From Paraburkholderia piptadeniae (GTDB lineage Bacteria > Pseudomonadota > Gammaproteobacteria > Burkholderiales > Burkholderiaceae), in NCBI RefSeq assembly GCF_900007165.1, contig NZ_CYGY02000050.1, positions 33,425-97,424 on the forward strand: a stretch of 64,000 bases of DNA, written 5' to 3'. The notes beneath the pieces are model-generated. The model searched no databases. It saw nothing but the letters and a program-made list of their open reading frames with translations, and had not been told where the DNA came from. Below, one piece after another: positions 34,055 through 43,843 of the stretch (position 1 is its first letter; each line of letters begins with the position of its first letter). Position numbers and translations under genes: made by a program.

Positions 34055-35059
34055 CTAGGCGACCCACTCCGACATGACGGGTGTTTTGAGGTCCGGCGCG
34101 GATTCTTTCTGTTCGAACGTGCGCTGCGAGCAGGTCTTGTCGAGGCTTGCACGGCCGCTCAACAGCGGACAGCGGTCGAACAGCTCCGCAATCCAGTCGA
34201 CGAATACGCGCACCTTCGACGACAGATGCCGGCTATGCGGATACACGACGGAAATCGGCATCGGCAGCGGTTTCAGATCGGGCAGCACTTCGACCAGTTG
34301 GCCCGAGCGCAGATGCGGCAGCACCATGAAGAGTGGCGGCTGGATCAGTCCGAAGCCTTCGAGGCCGCACGTCACGTAAGCGTCCGCATCATTCACGGAC
34401 ACCAGGCCCTTCATTTTCACTTCGATTTCCTTGCCGTCGACGAGAAACGACCAGTCCATGATGCGGCCCGTGCGGCTCGAAAAATAATTGACGGCCTTGT
34501 GGTGTTCGAGATCTTCGAGCGTCTGAGGAATGCCCGCGCGCTCGACATACGTCGGCGCTGCGCACGACACGCCTTCGAATAACCCTATTCGTCGCGCGAC
34601 CAAAGACGAGTCCTGCAGCGCGCCGACGCGCACCACGCAATCGACGCCTTCCTGCAAGAGATCGACAGGGCGATCCGACAAGCCGAGTTGCAGATCGATA
34701 TCCGGATACTTCGTATGGAATTCGCACAATGCGGGAATGACGAGCAGACGTCCGATTGATCCCGGCATATCGATGCGCAGCTTGCCACTCGGCTTCTTGT
34801 TGCCGCTCTGGAAACTCGCTTCCGTCTCTTCGACGTCGGCAAGAATGCGCACGCAACGCTCGTAGTACGCGGCGCCATCGGGCGTCAGCGACAGGCGGCG
34901 CGTCGTACGGTGCAACAGGCGCGTGCCGAGAAAAGCTTCGAGATTCTGGATGATCGTCGTGACGGAAGCGCGTGGCAGATCGAGCGTTTCCGCTGCCCGG
35001 GTGAAGCTGTTCGTATCGACGACCCGGGTGAACACTTGCATGGCCTGGAGCCGGTCCAT
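34055..35059 (-). CDS. ceoR: LysR-family regulator of the CeoAB-OpcM efflux pump (CeoR/BpeT-like)
   Basis: A 334-residue LysR-type regulator. The N-terminal HTH is MDRLQAMQVFTRVVDTNSFT, then RAAETLDLPRASVTTIIQNL. The effector domain starts near residue 90 (GKLRIDMPGSIGRLL). I chose the ATG at 35059, with GGAGG 7 nt upstream; upstream codons of the open frame are shadow. The divergent order with llpE-ceoA-ceoB-opcM matches ceoR in B. cenocepacia and bpeT in B. pseudomallei. There the regulator activates the pump, with salicylate among the reported inducers. The last 25 residues are a variable tail. Confidence 0.88.
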   Translation of the reverse strand: MDRLQAMQVFTRVVDTNSFTRAAETLDLPRASVTTIIQNLEAFLGTRLLHRTTRRLSLTPDGAAYYERCVRILADVEETEASFQSGNKKPSGKLRIDMPGSIGRLLVIPALCEFHTKYPDIDLQLGLSDRPVDLLQEGVDCVVRVGALQDSSLVARRIGLFEGVSCAAPTYVERAGIPQTLEDLEHHKAVNYFSSRTGRIMDWSFLVDGKEIEVKMKGLVSVNDADAYVTCGLEGFGLIQPPLFMVLPHLRSGQLVEVLPDLKPLPMPISVVYPHSRHLSSKVRVFVDWIAELFDRCPLLSGRASLDKTCSQRTFEQKESAPDLKTPVMSEWVA

Positions 35060-35106
35060 TGCAAACCTCCGAAAGAGCCGGAGCACTGGTGAAGCATCCG
35101 CTTTAG

Positions 35107-35123
35107 TTGGCTGGTGGCGCCAA
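35107..35123. promoter_or_regulatory. LysR-type operator candidate between ceoR and llpE
   Basis: TTGGCTGGTGGCGCCAA is an inverted repeat (TTGGC, 7-nt spacer, GCCAA), a usual form for a LysR recognition site. It sits 48 bp upstream of the ceoR start and 123 bp upstream of llpE. Confidence 0.45.
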
Positions 35124-35245
35124 ATAAAGCTTTTCGATTGTTCAGGTGCACCGAATTGTGTTGCCGGATTATAGGCATTTATTTGGAAGTCTGCTGGACC
35201 CACAATTCGCACCATTCGATAGTTTCGCGCATTGCGCTGTTCGAC

Positions 35246-36100
35246 ATGGATGCATTCAACCCGCGCCACACCTTTGTCCCTCCGGCCACGAGCCTGGCGG
35301 AAAACGCTGCGTCGCTCGATGTCACCGACGTGCAGATAGAAGGCTACGCGCAGGACATCACATTGCGCCTTTATCGGCGGGCCGCCGCGAAGAGCGGCTT
35401 GCCGATCCTGCTCTATTTCCACGGCGGCGGTTTCGTGCGCGGTTCGCTCGAAGAAGCCGATTACGCCGCGCGTTATTTCGCGCAGCACACGCCCGCACTC
35501 GTCGTGTCGGTCGGCTATTCGCTCGCGCCGCAGTTTCCGTTTCCGGCCGCGCCCGAAGATGCGCATCGCGCGGCGCTGTGGGTGCAAACACGCGCACGAG
35601 CGTTCGGCGGCAACACCAAGAAGATCGGTGTCGCGGGCCACGATGCGGGCGGCTCGCTAGCGAATTGCCTTGCATTCATCGGCCGCGATCGCGGCGATGT
35701 GCGCATCGATGCACAGGCGCTGTTCGGCCCGATGCTCGACCCGAGTCTCACGCGTCTCGGCGACGAGAAGCGCTTGAGCTCGGACATCACCGCGAGCGAA
35801 TGCGCGGCGTGCTATCGCGCGTATCTGCCGCAAGCGGCGCAGCGCATGCACCCGTATGCGGCCCCGCTCGAATCGGTGCGGCTCAAGGGCTTGCCCGCGA
35901 CGCTGATCGCGACTGCGCAAAACGACGTGTTGCACGTCGAAGCGGAGAAGTACGCGAGCAATCTGATCGAGGCGGGCGTGCAGACGCAGGTGGTGCGCTA
36001 TCCGAGCGTGTCGCACGCGGCGCTCGCCAATCATTCCGCGGCGCTGCTAGAGGCCGTTCGATTCTTCCAGTGGCGCTTCGACGAGCGCTCACTCCGATAA
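35246..36100 (+). CDS. llpE: LlpE, lipase-like alpha/beta-hydrolase protein of the efflux operon
   Basis: A 284-residue protein of the hormone-sensitive-lipase type. The oxyanion motif LYFHGGGFVRGS (about residues 57-68) is intact. The nucleophile elbow, normally GDSAGG, reads GHDAGGS, so the catalytic Ser is replaced by Asp (D133); a C-terminal His (VSHAAL) remains. Burkholderia ceo/bpe operons carry llpE at this place, and its role in efflux is unclear. The replaced nucleophile suggests it is not a standard esterase. The ATG at 35246 lacks a good ribosome-binding site. It is the first gene of the operon. Confidence 0.85.
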   Translation: MDAFNPRHTFVPPATSLAENAASLDVTDVQIEGYAQDITLRLYRRAAAKSGLPILLYFHGGGFVRGSLEEADYAARYFAQHTPALVVSVGYSLAPQFPFPAAPEDAHRAALWVQTRARAFGGNTKKIGVAGHDAGGSLANCLAFIGRDRGDVRIDAQALFGPMLDPSLTRLGDEKRLSSDITASECAACYRAYLPQAAQRMHPYAAPLESVRLKGLPATLIATAQNDVLHVEAEKYASNLIEAGVQTQVVRYPSVSHAALANHSAALLEAVRFFQWRFDERSLR

Positions 36101-36132
36101 ACAAACTTCTCAACTAAATTCCGGAGTCTGAC

Positions 36133-37455
36133 ATGTCTGTTTTTCCTCTCTCGCGTTCGAAGCTGGCGCTCGCCGCGCTGGCCGTCATCGTGATCGCGGG
36201 GCTCGGCACGTTCGGCGCGATTCGCGTCGACGCGCGCGCGCCCGCGCAATCCGCGCCGACGATCGTCCCCGAAGTCGATGTCGCCACTGTCGTGCAGAAA
36301 ACGATCACCGACTGGCAAACCTATTCGGGCCGTCTTCAGGCAGTCGAGCGAGTCGACGTGCGGCCGCTCGTGTCGGGCACGATCGTGTCCGTGAACTTCC
36401 AGGACGGCGCGCTCGTGAAGAAGGGCGACGTGCTGTTCGTGATCGATCCGCGCCCGTACCAGGCGGAAGTCGATCGCGCGGCGGCGCAGCTTGCGGCCGC
36501 GCAGTCGCGTGCGGGCTACGCGCAAAGCGACTGGGAGCGCGCTCAGCGACTGATCGGCGATAGCGCGATTGCAAAGCGCGATTACGACGAGAAGCAGAAC
36601 GGCGCGCGCGAAGCGAACGCGAACGTCAAGGCGGCGCAAGCGGCGCTCGAAGCCGCGCAGATCAATCTCGGCTACACGAAGATCGTCGCGCCCGTCGCGG
36701 GCCGCGTCTCGCGCGCGGAGATCACGGTCGGCAACGTCGTGAACGCGGGCGCAAACGCCGCGCCGCTGACGACGCTCGTGTCCGTGTCGCCGATCTACGC
36801 GGAGTTCGATGCCGACGAGCAGACGTATCTGCGCTACATCAGCCAGGTGAAGAGCGACAGCAAGGTGCCCGTCGAACTGGGCCTCGCGAACGAAACGGGC
36901 TACTCGCGCAAGGGCACGATCGAATCCGTCGACAACCGGCTGGATACGTCGTCGGGCACGATCCGCGTGCGCGCGCGTTTCGACAACGGCGACGGCTCGC
37001 TGGTGCCGGGCCTGTATGCGCGCGTGAAAGTGGGCGGCAGCGCGCCGCATTCGGCGTTGCTGATCGACGATGCCGCTGTCGGCACGGACCAGGACAAGAA
37101 GTTCGTGTTCGTCGTCGACAAGGACGAACACGTTGCGTATCGCGAAGTGCAGCTCGGCGATCTGCAAGGCAATCTTCGCGTCGTGAAGAGCGGCTTGCAG
37201 CCGGGCGATCGGATCGTCGTGAACGGCACGCAGCGCGTGCGTCCAGGTGCGCAGATTCGCGCGCACATGGTGGCGATGGGCAACGGCGACGCGGACAGCG
37301 CATCCGTTGCCGACGACGCAAAGTCAGAAAAAGACGCGCAGCTCGACGCAACGAAGCAGAAGCACACCGAACCGCAAGCGCAATCGACGACGCAATCGGC
37401 GCCGCAATCGCAGGCGCAAACGCAGCCGCGCGCGAAGGTGCGCAAGGATTCGTGA
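36133..37455 (+). CDS. ceoA: RND efflux periplasmic adaptor CeoA/BpeE
   Basis: A 440-residue membrane-fusion protein anchored by one N-terminal helix (residues 8-30). The barrel-sandwich halves are SGRLQAVERVDVRPLVSGTI and VAPVAGRVSRAEITVGNVVN, separated by an alpha-helical hairpin rich in Ala, Gln and Arg. The beta-barrel and membrane-proximal domains follow. The last 55 residues are a Gln/Ser/Lys low-complexity tail, longer than usual for AcrA-type proteins. It links CeoB to OpcM. It lies 32 bp after llpE. Confidence 0.92.
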   Translation: MSVFPLSRSKLALAALAVIVIAGLGTFGAIRVDARAPAQSAPTIVPEVDVATVVQKTITDWQTYSGRLQAVERVDVRPLVSGTIVSVNFQDGALVKKGDVLFVIDPRPYQAEVDRAAAQLAAAQSRAGYAQSDWERAQRLIGDSAIAKRDYDEKQNGAREANANVKAAQAALEAAQINLGYTKIVAPVAGRVSRAEITVGNVVNAGANAAPLTTLVSVSPIYAEFDADEQTYLRYISQVKSDSKVPVELGLANETGYSRKGTIESVDNRLDTSSGTIRVRARFDNGDGSLVPGLYARVKVGGSAPHSALLIDDAAVGTDQDKKFVFVVDKDEHVAYREVQLGDLQGNLRVVKSGLQPGDRIVVNGTQRVRPGAQIRAHMVAMGNGDADSASVADDAKSEKDAQLDATKQKHTEPQAQSTTQSAPQSQAQTQPRAKVRKDS

Positions 37456-37524
37456 GCGGCCAGCCGACGCAATCCATCGATGCATGCGTAAAAGCCGTAG
37501 GCGCTCCAACATCAAGAGCTTCAC

Positions 37525-40500
37525 ATGAACATATCCAAATTCTTCATCGACCGGCCCATCTTTGCTGGTGTTCTATCGGTCGTGATCCTGCTCGCCGGTA
37601 TGATCGCGTTGTTCCAGCTGCCGATCTCCGAGTACCCGGAAGTGGTGCCGCCTTCCGTGGTGGTGCATGCGCAGTATCCGGGCGCGAACCCGAAGGTGAT
37701 CGCCGAAGCCGTCGCGTCGCCGCTCGAAGAGCAGATCAACGGCGTCGAAAACATGCTGTACATGCAGTCGCAGGCGAATAGCGACGGCAATCTCACGCTG
37801 ACGGTCACGTTCAAGCTCGGCACGAATCCCGACCTCGCGACGCAGCTCGTGCAGAACCGCGTGAACCAGGCGTTGCCGCGTCTGCCGGAAGACGTGCAGC
37901 GTCTCGGCGTGACGACAATCAAGAGCTCGCCGACGCTGACGATGGTCGTGCACCTGATCTCGCCGAACGACCGCTACGACATGACGTATCTGCGCAACTA
38001 CGCGCTGCTCAACGTGAAGGACCGCCTCGAGCGGATCAAGGGCGTGGGCGAGGTGCAGTTGTGGGGCGCGGGCGACTATTCGATGCGCGTGTGGCTCGAT
38101 CCGCAGAAGGTCGCGCAACGCAATCTGACGGCAATGGAAGTCGTCAACGCAATTCGCGAGCAGAACATTCAGGTTGCTGCCGGGGTGATCGGCGCATCGC
38201 CGTCGGTGCCGGGCACGCCGCTGCAATTGTCGGTGAACGCGCGCGGCCGTCTGAAGACGGAGAGCGAGTTCGGGGACATCGTCGTGAAGACGGCCCCCGA
38301 TGGTGCCGTCACGTATCTGCGCGATATCGCGCGCATCGAGCTTGCGGCTTCGGAATACGGCTTGCGCTCGCTGCTCGACAACAAGCCGGCAGTGGCAATG
38401 GCGATCAACCAGTCGCCGGGCGCGAACTCGCTGCAAATTTCCGACGAAGTCCGCGCGACGATGAAGGAACTCAGCGCGGATTTCCCGGCCGATGTCGAGT
38501 ACCGGATCGTCTATGACCCGACGCAGTTCGTGCGTTCGAGTATCGAGGCCGTCGTGCACACGCTGCTCGAAGCAATCGCGCTCGTCGTGATCGTGGTGAT
38601 CGTGTTCCTGCAAACGTGGCGCGCGTCGATCATTCCGTTGATCGCGGTGCCCGTGTCGATTGTCGGTACGTTCTCGCTGCTGCTCGCGTTCGGCTTCTCG
38701 ATCAACGCGCTGTCGCTGTTCGGGATGGTGCTCGCGATCGGTATCGTGGTCGACGATGCGATCGTGGTCGTGGAGAACGTCGAGCGGAACATTGAGCGCG
38801 GGCTCAGCGCGCGCGATGCAACCTACAAGGCGATGCAGGAAGTGAGCGGGCCGATCATCGCGATCGCGCTCACGCTGGTTGCCGTGTTCGTGCCGCTCGC
38901 ATTCATGAGCGGGCTGACGGGCCAGTTCTACAAGCAGTTCGCAATGACGATCGCCATTTCGACGGTGATCTCGGCGTTCAACTCGCTGACGCTGTCGCCG
39001 GCGCTGTCGGCGATGCTGCTGCGCGGTCATGGCGAGAAGGAAGACATTCTCACGCGCGTGATGAACCGCGTGCTGGGACGCTTCTTCAACGCGTTCAACA
39101 AGGTCTTCCATCGCGGCTCGGACAGCTACGGACGCGGCGTGAACGGTGTGCTCAAGCGCAAGGGCGCGATGCTCGTCGTCTATGCCGTGCTGCTTGGCCT
39201 GACGGTGCTCGTGTCGCGTGTCGTGCCGGGTGGCTTCGTTCCGGCGCAGGACAAGGAGTATCTGATCGCATTCGCGCAACTGCCGAACGGCGCTTCGCTC
39301 GACCGCACCGAGAAGGTGATCCGCGACATGAGCGCGATCGCGCTGAAGCAGCCGGGCGTGGAAAACGCGGTGGCGTTCCCGGGTCTTTCGGTGAACGGCT
39401 TCACGAACAGTTCGAGCGCGGGCATCGTGTTCGTCGCGCTCAAGCCGTTCGATCAGCGCAAGGGCAAGGCGCTGTCGGCGGGCGCGATTGCGGGCGCATT
39501 GAACCAGCAATACGGCGCGATCAAGGATTCGTTCGTCGCCGTGTTCCCGCCGCCGCCCGTGCTCGGCCTCGGTACGCTGGGCGGCTTCAAGATGCAGCTC
39601 GAGGACCATGGCGCGGTCGGTTATGCAGAGCTGAACAAGGCGACGGAAGCGTTCATCAAGAAAGCCTCGGCGACGCCCGAACTCGGTCCGACGTTCTCGA
39701 GCTATCAGATCAACGTGCCTCAGCTCAACGTCGATCTCGACCGCGTGAAGGCGAAGCAGCTGGGCGTGCCCGTGACGGATGTGTTCAACACGATGCAGGT
39801 GTATCTCGGCTCGCTGTATGTGAACGACTTCAACCGCTTCGGCCGCGTGTACCAGGTGCGCGTGCAGGCGGATGCGCCGTTCCGTCAACGCGCCGACGAC
39901 ATCCTGCAACTGAAGACGCGCAACGTGAATGGCGAGATGGTGCCGTTGTCGTCGCTCGTGACGGTGACGCCGACGTACGGCCCGGAAATGGTCGTGCGCT
40001 ACAACGGCTACACGGCCGCTGACATCAACGGCGGTCCGGCGCCGGGCTTCTCGTCGGGTGAAGCGCAGGCGGCCGCCGAGCGCATCGCGGCGCAAGTGCT
40101 GCCGAAGGGCGTGAAGTTCGAATGGACCGACCTCACGTATCAGCAGATTCTCGCGGGCAATGCGGGGCTGTGGGTGTTCCCGATCAGCGTGCTGCTCGTG
40201 TTCCTCGTGCTCGCCGCGCTGTACGAGAGTTTGACGCTGCCTCTCGCGGTGATCCTGATCGTGCCGATGAGCGTGCTGTCCGCGCTCACCGGCGTGTGGC
40301 TCACGCAAGGCGACAACAACATCTTTACGCAGATCGGCTTGATGGTGCTGGTGGGGCTTGCATCGAAGAACGCGATTCTGATCGTCGAGTTCGCGCGTGA
40401 GCTGGAGCACGACGGGCGCACGCCGATGGCGGCCGCCATCGAAGCGAGCCGCATGCGTCTGCGTCCGATTCTGATGACGTCGATCGCGTTCATCATGGGC

Positions 40501-40710
40501 GTGGTGCCGCTGGTCGTATCGAGCGGCGCCGGTTCCGAAATGCGTCACGCGATGGGTGTGGCCGTGTTCTTCGGGATGCTCGGCGTGACGCTCTTCGGTT
40601 TGATGCTGACGCCCGTGTTCTACGTGGTGCTGCGGACGTTGGCGGGCGGCAAGATTCACGTCGCGCAAAAGGACGCACCGCATCTCGTCGCGCACACGAC
40701 GGATGCATGA
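37525..40710 (+). CDS. ceoB: RND multidrug efflux transporter CeoB/BpeF
   Basis: A 1061-residue RND pump, the length usual for HAE1 transporters. It starts MNISKFFIDRPIFAGVLSVV. The proton-relay aspartates in TM4 are D410 and D411 (GIVVDDAIVVVENVERN), and GLASKNAILIVEFARE marks TM10 with its Lys. Two large periplasmic loops carry the porter and docking domains. The Burkholderia orthologues export chloramphenicol, trimethoprim and fluoroquinolones. It forms a trimer with CeoA and OpcM. The stop overlaps the first possible opcM start. Confidence 0.95.
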   Translation: MNISKFFIDRPIFAGVLSVVILLAGMIALFQLPISEYPEVVPPSVVVHAQYPGANPKVIAEAVASPLEEQINGVENMLYMQSQANSDGNLTLTVTFKLGTNPDLATQLVQNRVNQALPRLPEDVQRLGVTTIKSSPTLTMVVHLISPNDRYDMTYLRNYALLNVKDRLERIKGVGEVQLWGAGDYSMRVWLDPQKVAQRNLTAMEVVNAIREQNIQVAAGVIGASPSVPGTPLQLSVNARGRLKTESEFGDIVVKTAPDGAVTYLRDIARIELAASEYGLRSLLDNKPAVAMAINQSPGANSLQISDEVRATMKELSADFPADVEYRIVYDPTQFVRSSIEAVVHTLLEAIALVVIVVIVFLQTWRASIIPLIAVPVSIVGTFSLLLAFGFSINALSLFGMVLAIGIVVDDAIVVVENVERNIERGLSARDATYKAMQEVSGPIIAIALTLVAVFVPLAFMSGLTGQFYKQFAMTIAISTVISAFNSLTLSPALSAMLLRGHGEKEDILTRVMNRVLGRFFNAFNKVFHRGSDSYGRGVNGVLKRKGAMLVVYAVLLGLTVLVSRVVPGGFVPAQDKEYLIAFAQLPNGASLDRTEKVIRDMSAIALKQPGVENAVAFPGLSVNGFTNSSSAGIVFVALKPFDQRKGKALSAGAIAGALNQQYGAIKDSFVAVFPPPPVLGLGTLGGFKMQLEDHGAVGYAELNKATEAFIKKASATPELGPTFSSYQINVPQLNVDLDRVKAKQLGVPVTDVFNTMQVYLGSLYVNDFNRFGRVYQVRVQADAPFRQRADDILQLKTRNVNGEMVPLSSLVTVTPTYGPEMVVRYNGYTAADINGGPAPGFSSGEAQAAAERIAAQVLPKGVKFEWTDLTYQQILAGNAGLWVFPISVLLVFLVLAALYESLTLPLAVILIVPMSVLSALTGVWLTQGDNNIFTQIGLMVLVGLASKNAILIVEFARELEHDGRTPMAAAIEASRMRLRPILMTSIAFIMGVVPLVVSSGAGSEMRHAMGVAVFFGMLGVTLFGLMLTPVFYVVLRTLAGGKIHVAQKDAPHLVAHTTDA

Positions 40711-40724
40711 TGGAGAAAACGATA

Positions 40725-42284
40725 ATGACAAGGTTTGAACAGATGCGCGGCGCGGGCCGCGCGGCGGCGAGCGCGTTGCTGATGCTGCTGTTGGCGGCGT
40801 GCTCGGTCGAGCCGACGTATCACCGGCCCGACGCGCCGACTCCCGCAGCGTTCAAGGAAGCGCCTGTATCGGCGGCGACGACGGATGGCGCATCGGCTCC
40901 CGCTGCGGCATTGCCCGCCAGCGAAGCCGGCACGTGGAAGCCCGCGGAGCCGAATGAGGAAGCGCAGCGCGGCGAATGGTGGGCGATCTTCGGCGATACG
41001 ACGCTGAACGATCTGGAGAAGCAGGCGGCCGATGCGAACCAGGACCTGAAGGCGGCCGCCGCGCGCGTGCAGCAATCGAGAGCGCTGACGCAAGCGGCGC
41101 GCGCCGACTGGTTCCCGTCGATCGATGCGGGCTTCGGGCCGACGCGCGAACGTCTGTCGCCGGCTTCGCAGAATCTGCCGAACGACGCGCACGTGGCGAC
41201 GCAAACGCTCTGGCGCGCGCAGGCGACGGCATCGTATGAAGTCGATCTGTTCGGCCGCGTGAGTTCGAACGTGAACGCGGCGCGCGCCGACCAGGCGCAG
41301 AGCGAAGCGCTGTTCCGCTCGGTGCAGCTCGCGTTGCAGGCGGATGTCGCGCAGAACTACTTCCAGTTGCGCGAGTTCGATACGCAACTGAGCCTGTATC
41401 GTCAGACAGTGACGCTGCGCGAGGACGCGCTGAAGCTCGTCGAGCGTCGCTTCAAGGAAGGCGACATCAACGAGCTGGACGTCTCGCGCGCGCGCAACGA
41501 ACTGGCGACGGCGCGCGCCGATGCCGTCGGCGTCGCACGTCAGCGCGCGGCGTCCGAGCACAGCCTCGCGATCCTGCTCGGCAAGCCGCCCGCCGACTTC
41601 TCGTTCCCCGAGACGCCGCTTGCGCCCGTGATGGCGCGCGTGCCGGCCGGCTTGCCGTCCGCGCTGCTGGAGCGCCGTCCCGACATCGCGGCGGCCGAGC
41701 GCGCGATGGCTGCCGCGAACGCGCGTGTCGGTCTCGCGAAATCGGCGTTCTTCCCGAAGCTCGATATCACGGGTGCATTCGGCTTCGAGTCAGCGACGCT
41801 CGGCGATCTGTTCCAGTGGTCGAGCCGCGCGTTCCTGCTCGGGCCGTTCGCGGGCACGGCGCTGACCGTGCCGATCTTCGACGGCGGCCGGCGCAAGGCG
41901 AATCTGGCGAACGCGCGCGCGAAGTATGACGAGGACGTCGCGTCGTATCGCCAGCAGGTGCTCGTTGCGTTCCGCGAGGTCGAGGACAATCTGTCGGATC
42001 TGCGTCTGCTCGGCGATCAGACGCGCGAGCAGACGGATGCCGTCAACGCGTCGCAGCGCGCCGCGCATCTTTCGCAGACGCAGTATCAGGAAGGGCAGGT
42101 CAGCTATCTCGACGTGATCGACGCGCAGCGGCAGGTGCTGCAATCGCAGTTGCAGATGAGCCATCTGTCGGGCACGCAGGCGGTCGCGACGGTTAACCTC
42201 ATTCGCGCGCTCGGCGGCGGGTGGGGCGACGTCAAGACGGATGTCGGCAGCGCGGATGCAAAGGAGCAAGTCGCGAAGCAGTAA
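40725..42284 (+). CDS. opcM: Outer-membrane efflux lipoprotein OpcM/OprC
   Basis: A 519-residue TolC-like outer-membrane factor. It has a lipoprotein signal (ALLMLLLAACS, with the lipidated Cys near residue 25). Two OEP repeats follow, with DVAQNYFQLREFDTQLSLYR in the first and AFREVEDNLSDLRLLGDQTR in the second. I chose the ATG at 40725 because GGAG precedes it by 9 nt; an ATG at 40707 that overlaps the ceoB stop is an alternative. It forms the exit duct of the CeoAB pump. Confidence 0.92.
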   Translation: MTRFEQMRGAGRAAASALLMLLLAACSVEPTYHRPDAPTPAAFKEAPVSAATTDGASAPAAALPASEAGTWKPAEPNEEAQRGEWWAIFGDTTLNDLEKQAADANQDLKAAAARVQQSRALTQAARADWFPSIDAGFGPTRERLSPASQNLPNDAHVATQTLWRAQATASYEVDLFGRVSSNVNAARADQAQSEALFRSVQLALQADVAQNYFQLREFDTQLSLYRQTVTLREDALKLVERRFKEGDINELDVSRARNELATARADAVGVARQRAASEHSLAILLGKPPADFSFPETPLAPVMARVPAGLPSALLERRPDIAAAERAMAAANARVGLAKSAFFPKLDITGAFGFESATLGDLFQWSSRAFLLGPFAGTALTVPIFDGGRRKANLANARAKYDEDVASYRQQVLVAFREVEDNLSDLRLLGDQTREQTDAVNASQRAAHLSQTQYQEGQVSYLDVIDAQRQVLQSQLQMSHLSGTQAVATVNLIRALGGGWGDVKTDVGSADAKEQVAKQ

Positions 42285-42310
42285 GCGGTGCCGATGTGTC
42301 GTTCGAAGAA

Positions 42311-42338
42311 GCGGACCCTTCGCGGTCCGCTTTTTTTT
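42311..42338 (+). terminator. Terminator of the llpE-ceoAB-opcM operon
   Basis: GCGGACC (42311-42317) and GGTCCGC (42324-42330) form the stem, followed by eight T (42331-42338). It is a classic intrinsic terminator 26 bp after opcM. Confidence 0.9.
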
Positions 42339-42480
42339 CGTTTGCTGGCGGATGAGCGGCGCTTCGACCCTGATGGGACGCCGCCGCACGTTTCTTTGTA
42401 CACTTGGAGCCGTTCGCGGCACGGCCTGTTGCCGGTCACGCTCACCATGCCGCTGGTCATTCACCGCGAGGTTATCGGCT

Positions 42481-43809
42481 TTGCAGTTCAAACTTCCTAC
42501 TACAGCAACCGCACCGTTCTGCCCGTCCGAGGTGCAGGGCACCGTCGCCGTCTCGCCCTCCGCGCCGTTCTGGAAAAAGCTCTTCCAGTTCGCGGGCCCA
42601 GGTCTGCTGGTGTCGATCGGCTACATGGACCCGGGCAACTGGGCCACCGATATCGAAGCCGGTTCGCGCTACGGCTATAGCCTGCTGTTCGTGGTCGTGC
42701 TGTCGAGCCTCTCGGCGATGGTGCTGCAATGCCTGAGCATGCGCCTCGGCATCGTGACGGGCCGCAATCTCGCGGAGCTGTCGCGCACGCGTTACTCGCC
42801 CGGCGTCGCGCGCATTCAATGGCTGCTTGCCGAGCTGTCGATCGTCGCCTGCGATCTCGCCGAAGTGCTCGGCGGCGCGCTCGCGTTTCATCTGCTGTTC
42901 AACTGCTCGCTGACGGTCGGCGTGATCCTCACCGCGTTCGATACGCTGATCGTGCTCGGCCTCAAGGGCAAGAACTTCCGCGATCTCGAAGCGATCATGC
43001 TCGCGCTGATCGCGACCATCGGCGTCGGCTACGTCATCCAGCTGGCGCTCGTGCAGCCGCACTGGCCGTCCGTGGCGGCGGGGCTCATGCCGTCGTGGCA
43101 GGCGCTCAGCGAGCGCGAGCCGCTTTATCTCGCGATCGGCATTCTTGGCGCGACGGTGATGCCGCATAACCTGTATCTGCATTCTTCCGTCGTGCAGACG
43201 CGCGCCGTCAAGCGCGATCGCGAAGGGCTCGCCGGGGCGATCTCGCTGTCGCGGCTCGACACGATCGTCGCGCTCTTTCTCGCGCTGCTGATCAACGCGG
43301 CGATCCTGGTCCTCGCGGGCGCTGCGTTTCATTCGACGGGGCACACGGCCGTTACCGAAATCGAGGACGCTTACCGGCTGCTCGCGCCCATCGTCGGCAC
43401 GGGCTTCGCGGCCGTGCTGTTCGCGATCACGCTGCTCGCGTCGGGGCAGAGCTCGACGTTCACGGGCACGGTCGCGGGGCAGGTGATCATGGAAGGCTTT
43501 CTGCAGCTGAAGATTCCGTGCTACCAGCGGCGTTTCATCACGCGCGCGCTGGCGCTGATTCCCGCGCTCGTCGGCGTGCAGATGCTCGGCAATGGGGCCG
43601 TCGGTCAGCTGCTCGTTGCGAGCCAGGTCGTATTGAGCCTGCAATTGCCGTTCGCACTGTATCCGCTGATCCGCATGACCGACGACCGCGCGCTGATGGG
43701 CGAATTCGCGAACCGGCTGCCGACGCGCATCGTCGCGTGGGCGCTCTTCGTGGTGATCAGCGCGGCGAATTTGTGGCTCGTGGTGCAGACGTTCGGCATT
43801 GCCGGGTGA
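42481..43809 (+). CDS. mntH: Nramp-family divalent metal transporter MntH
   Basis: A 442-residue Nramp transporter. TM1 carries SIGYMDPGNWATD with the metal-binding Asp-Pro-Gly-Asn, and TM6 carries GATVMPHNLYLHSS with the Met-Pro-His. It imports Mn(II) with protons. The start is uncertain: a TTG at 42481 with GAGG 9-10 nt upstream gives a length typical of the family; no ATG lies between it and the first helix. The long open frame upstream runs back into opcM and the terminator. It looks monocistronic. Confidence 0.9.
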   Translation: MQFKLPTTATAPFCPSEVQGTVAVSPSAPFWKKLFQFAGPGLLVSIGYMDPGNWATDIEAGSRYGYSLLFVVVLSSLSAMVLQCLSMRLGIVTGRNLAELSRTRYSPGVARIQWLLAELSIVACDLAEVLGGALAFHLLFNCSLTVGVILTAFDTLIVLGLKGKNFRDLEAIMLALIATIGVGYVIQLALVQPHWPSVAAGLMPSWQALSEREPLYLAIGILGATVMPHNLYLHSSVVQTRAVKRDREGLAGAISLSRLDTIVALFLALLINAAILVLAGAAFHSTGHTAVTEIEDAYRLLAPIVGTGFAAVLFAITLLASGQSSTFTGTVAGQVIMEGFLQLKIPCYQRRFITRALALIPALVGVQMLGNGAVGQLLVASQVVLSLQLPFALYPLIRMTDDRALMGEFANRLPTRIVAWALFVVISAANLWLVVQTFGIAG

Positions 43810-43843
43810 GAACGCAAGAGCGAAGAACGCAAAAGCCGACAGC

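Noticed and set aside
37573..40731. Long open frame opposite ceoB
   Set aside because: Arg/His-rich shadow of the RND gene; no start signal or recognisable motif.
42339..42480. Possible manganese riboswitch (yybP-ykoY type) before mntH
   Set aside because: I could not fold the leader into the characteristic paired loops, and the conserved loop sequences are not seen.
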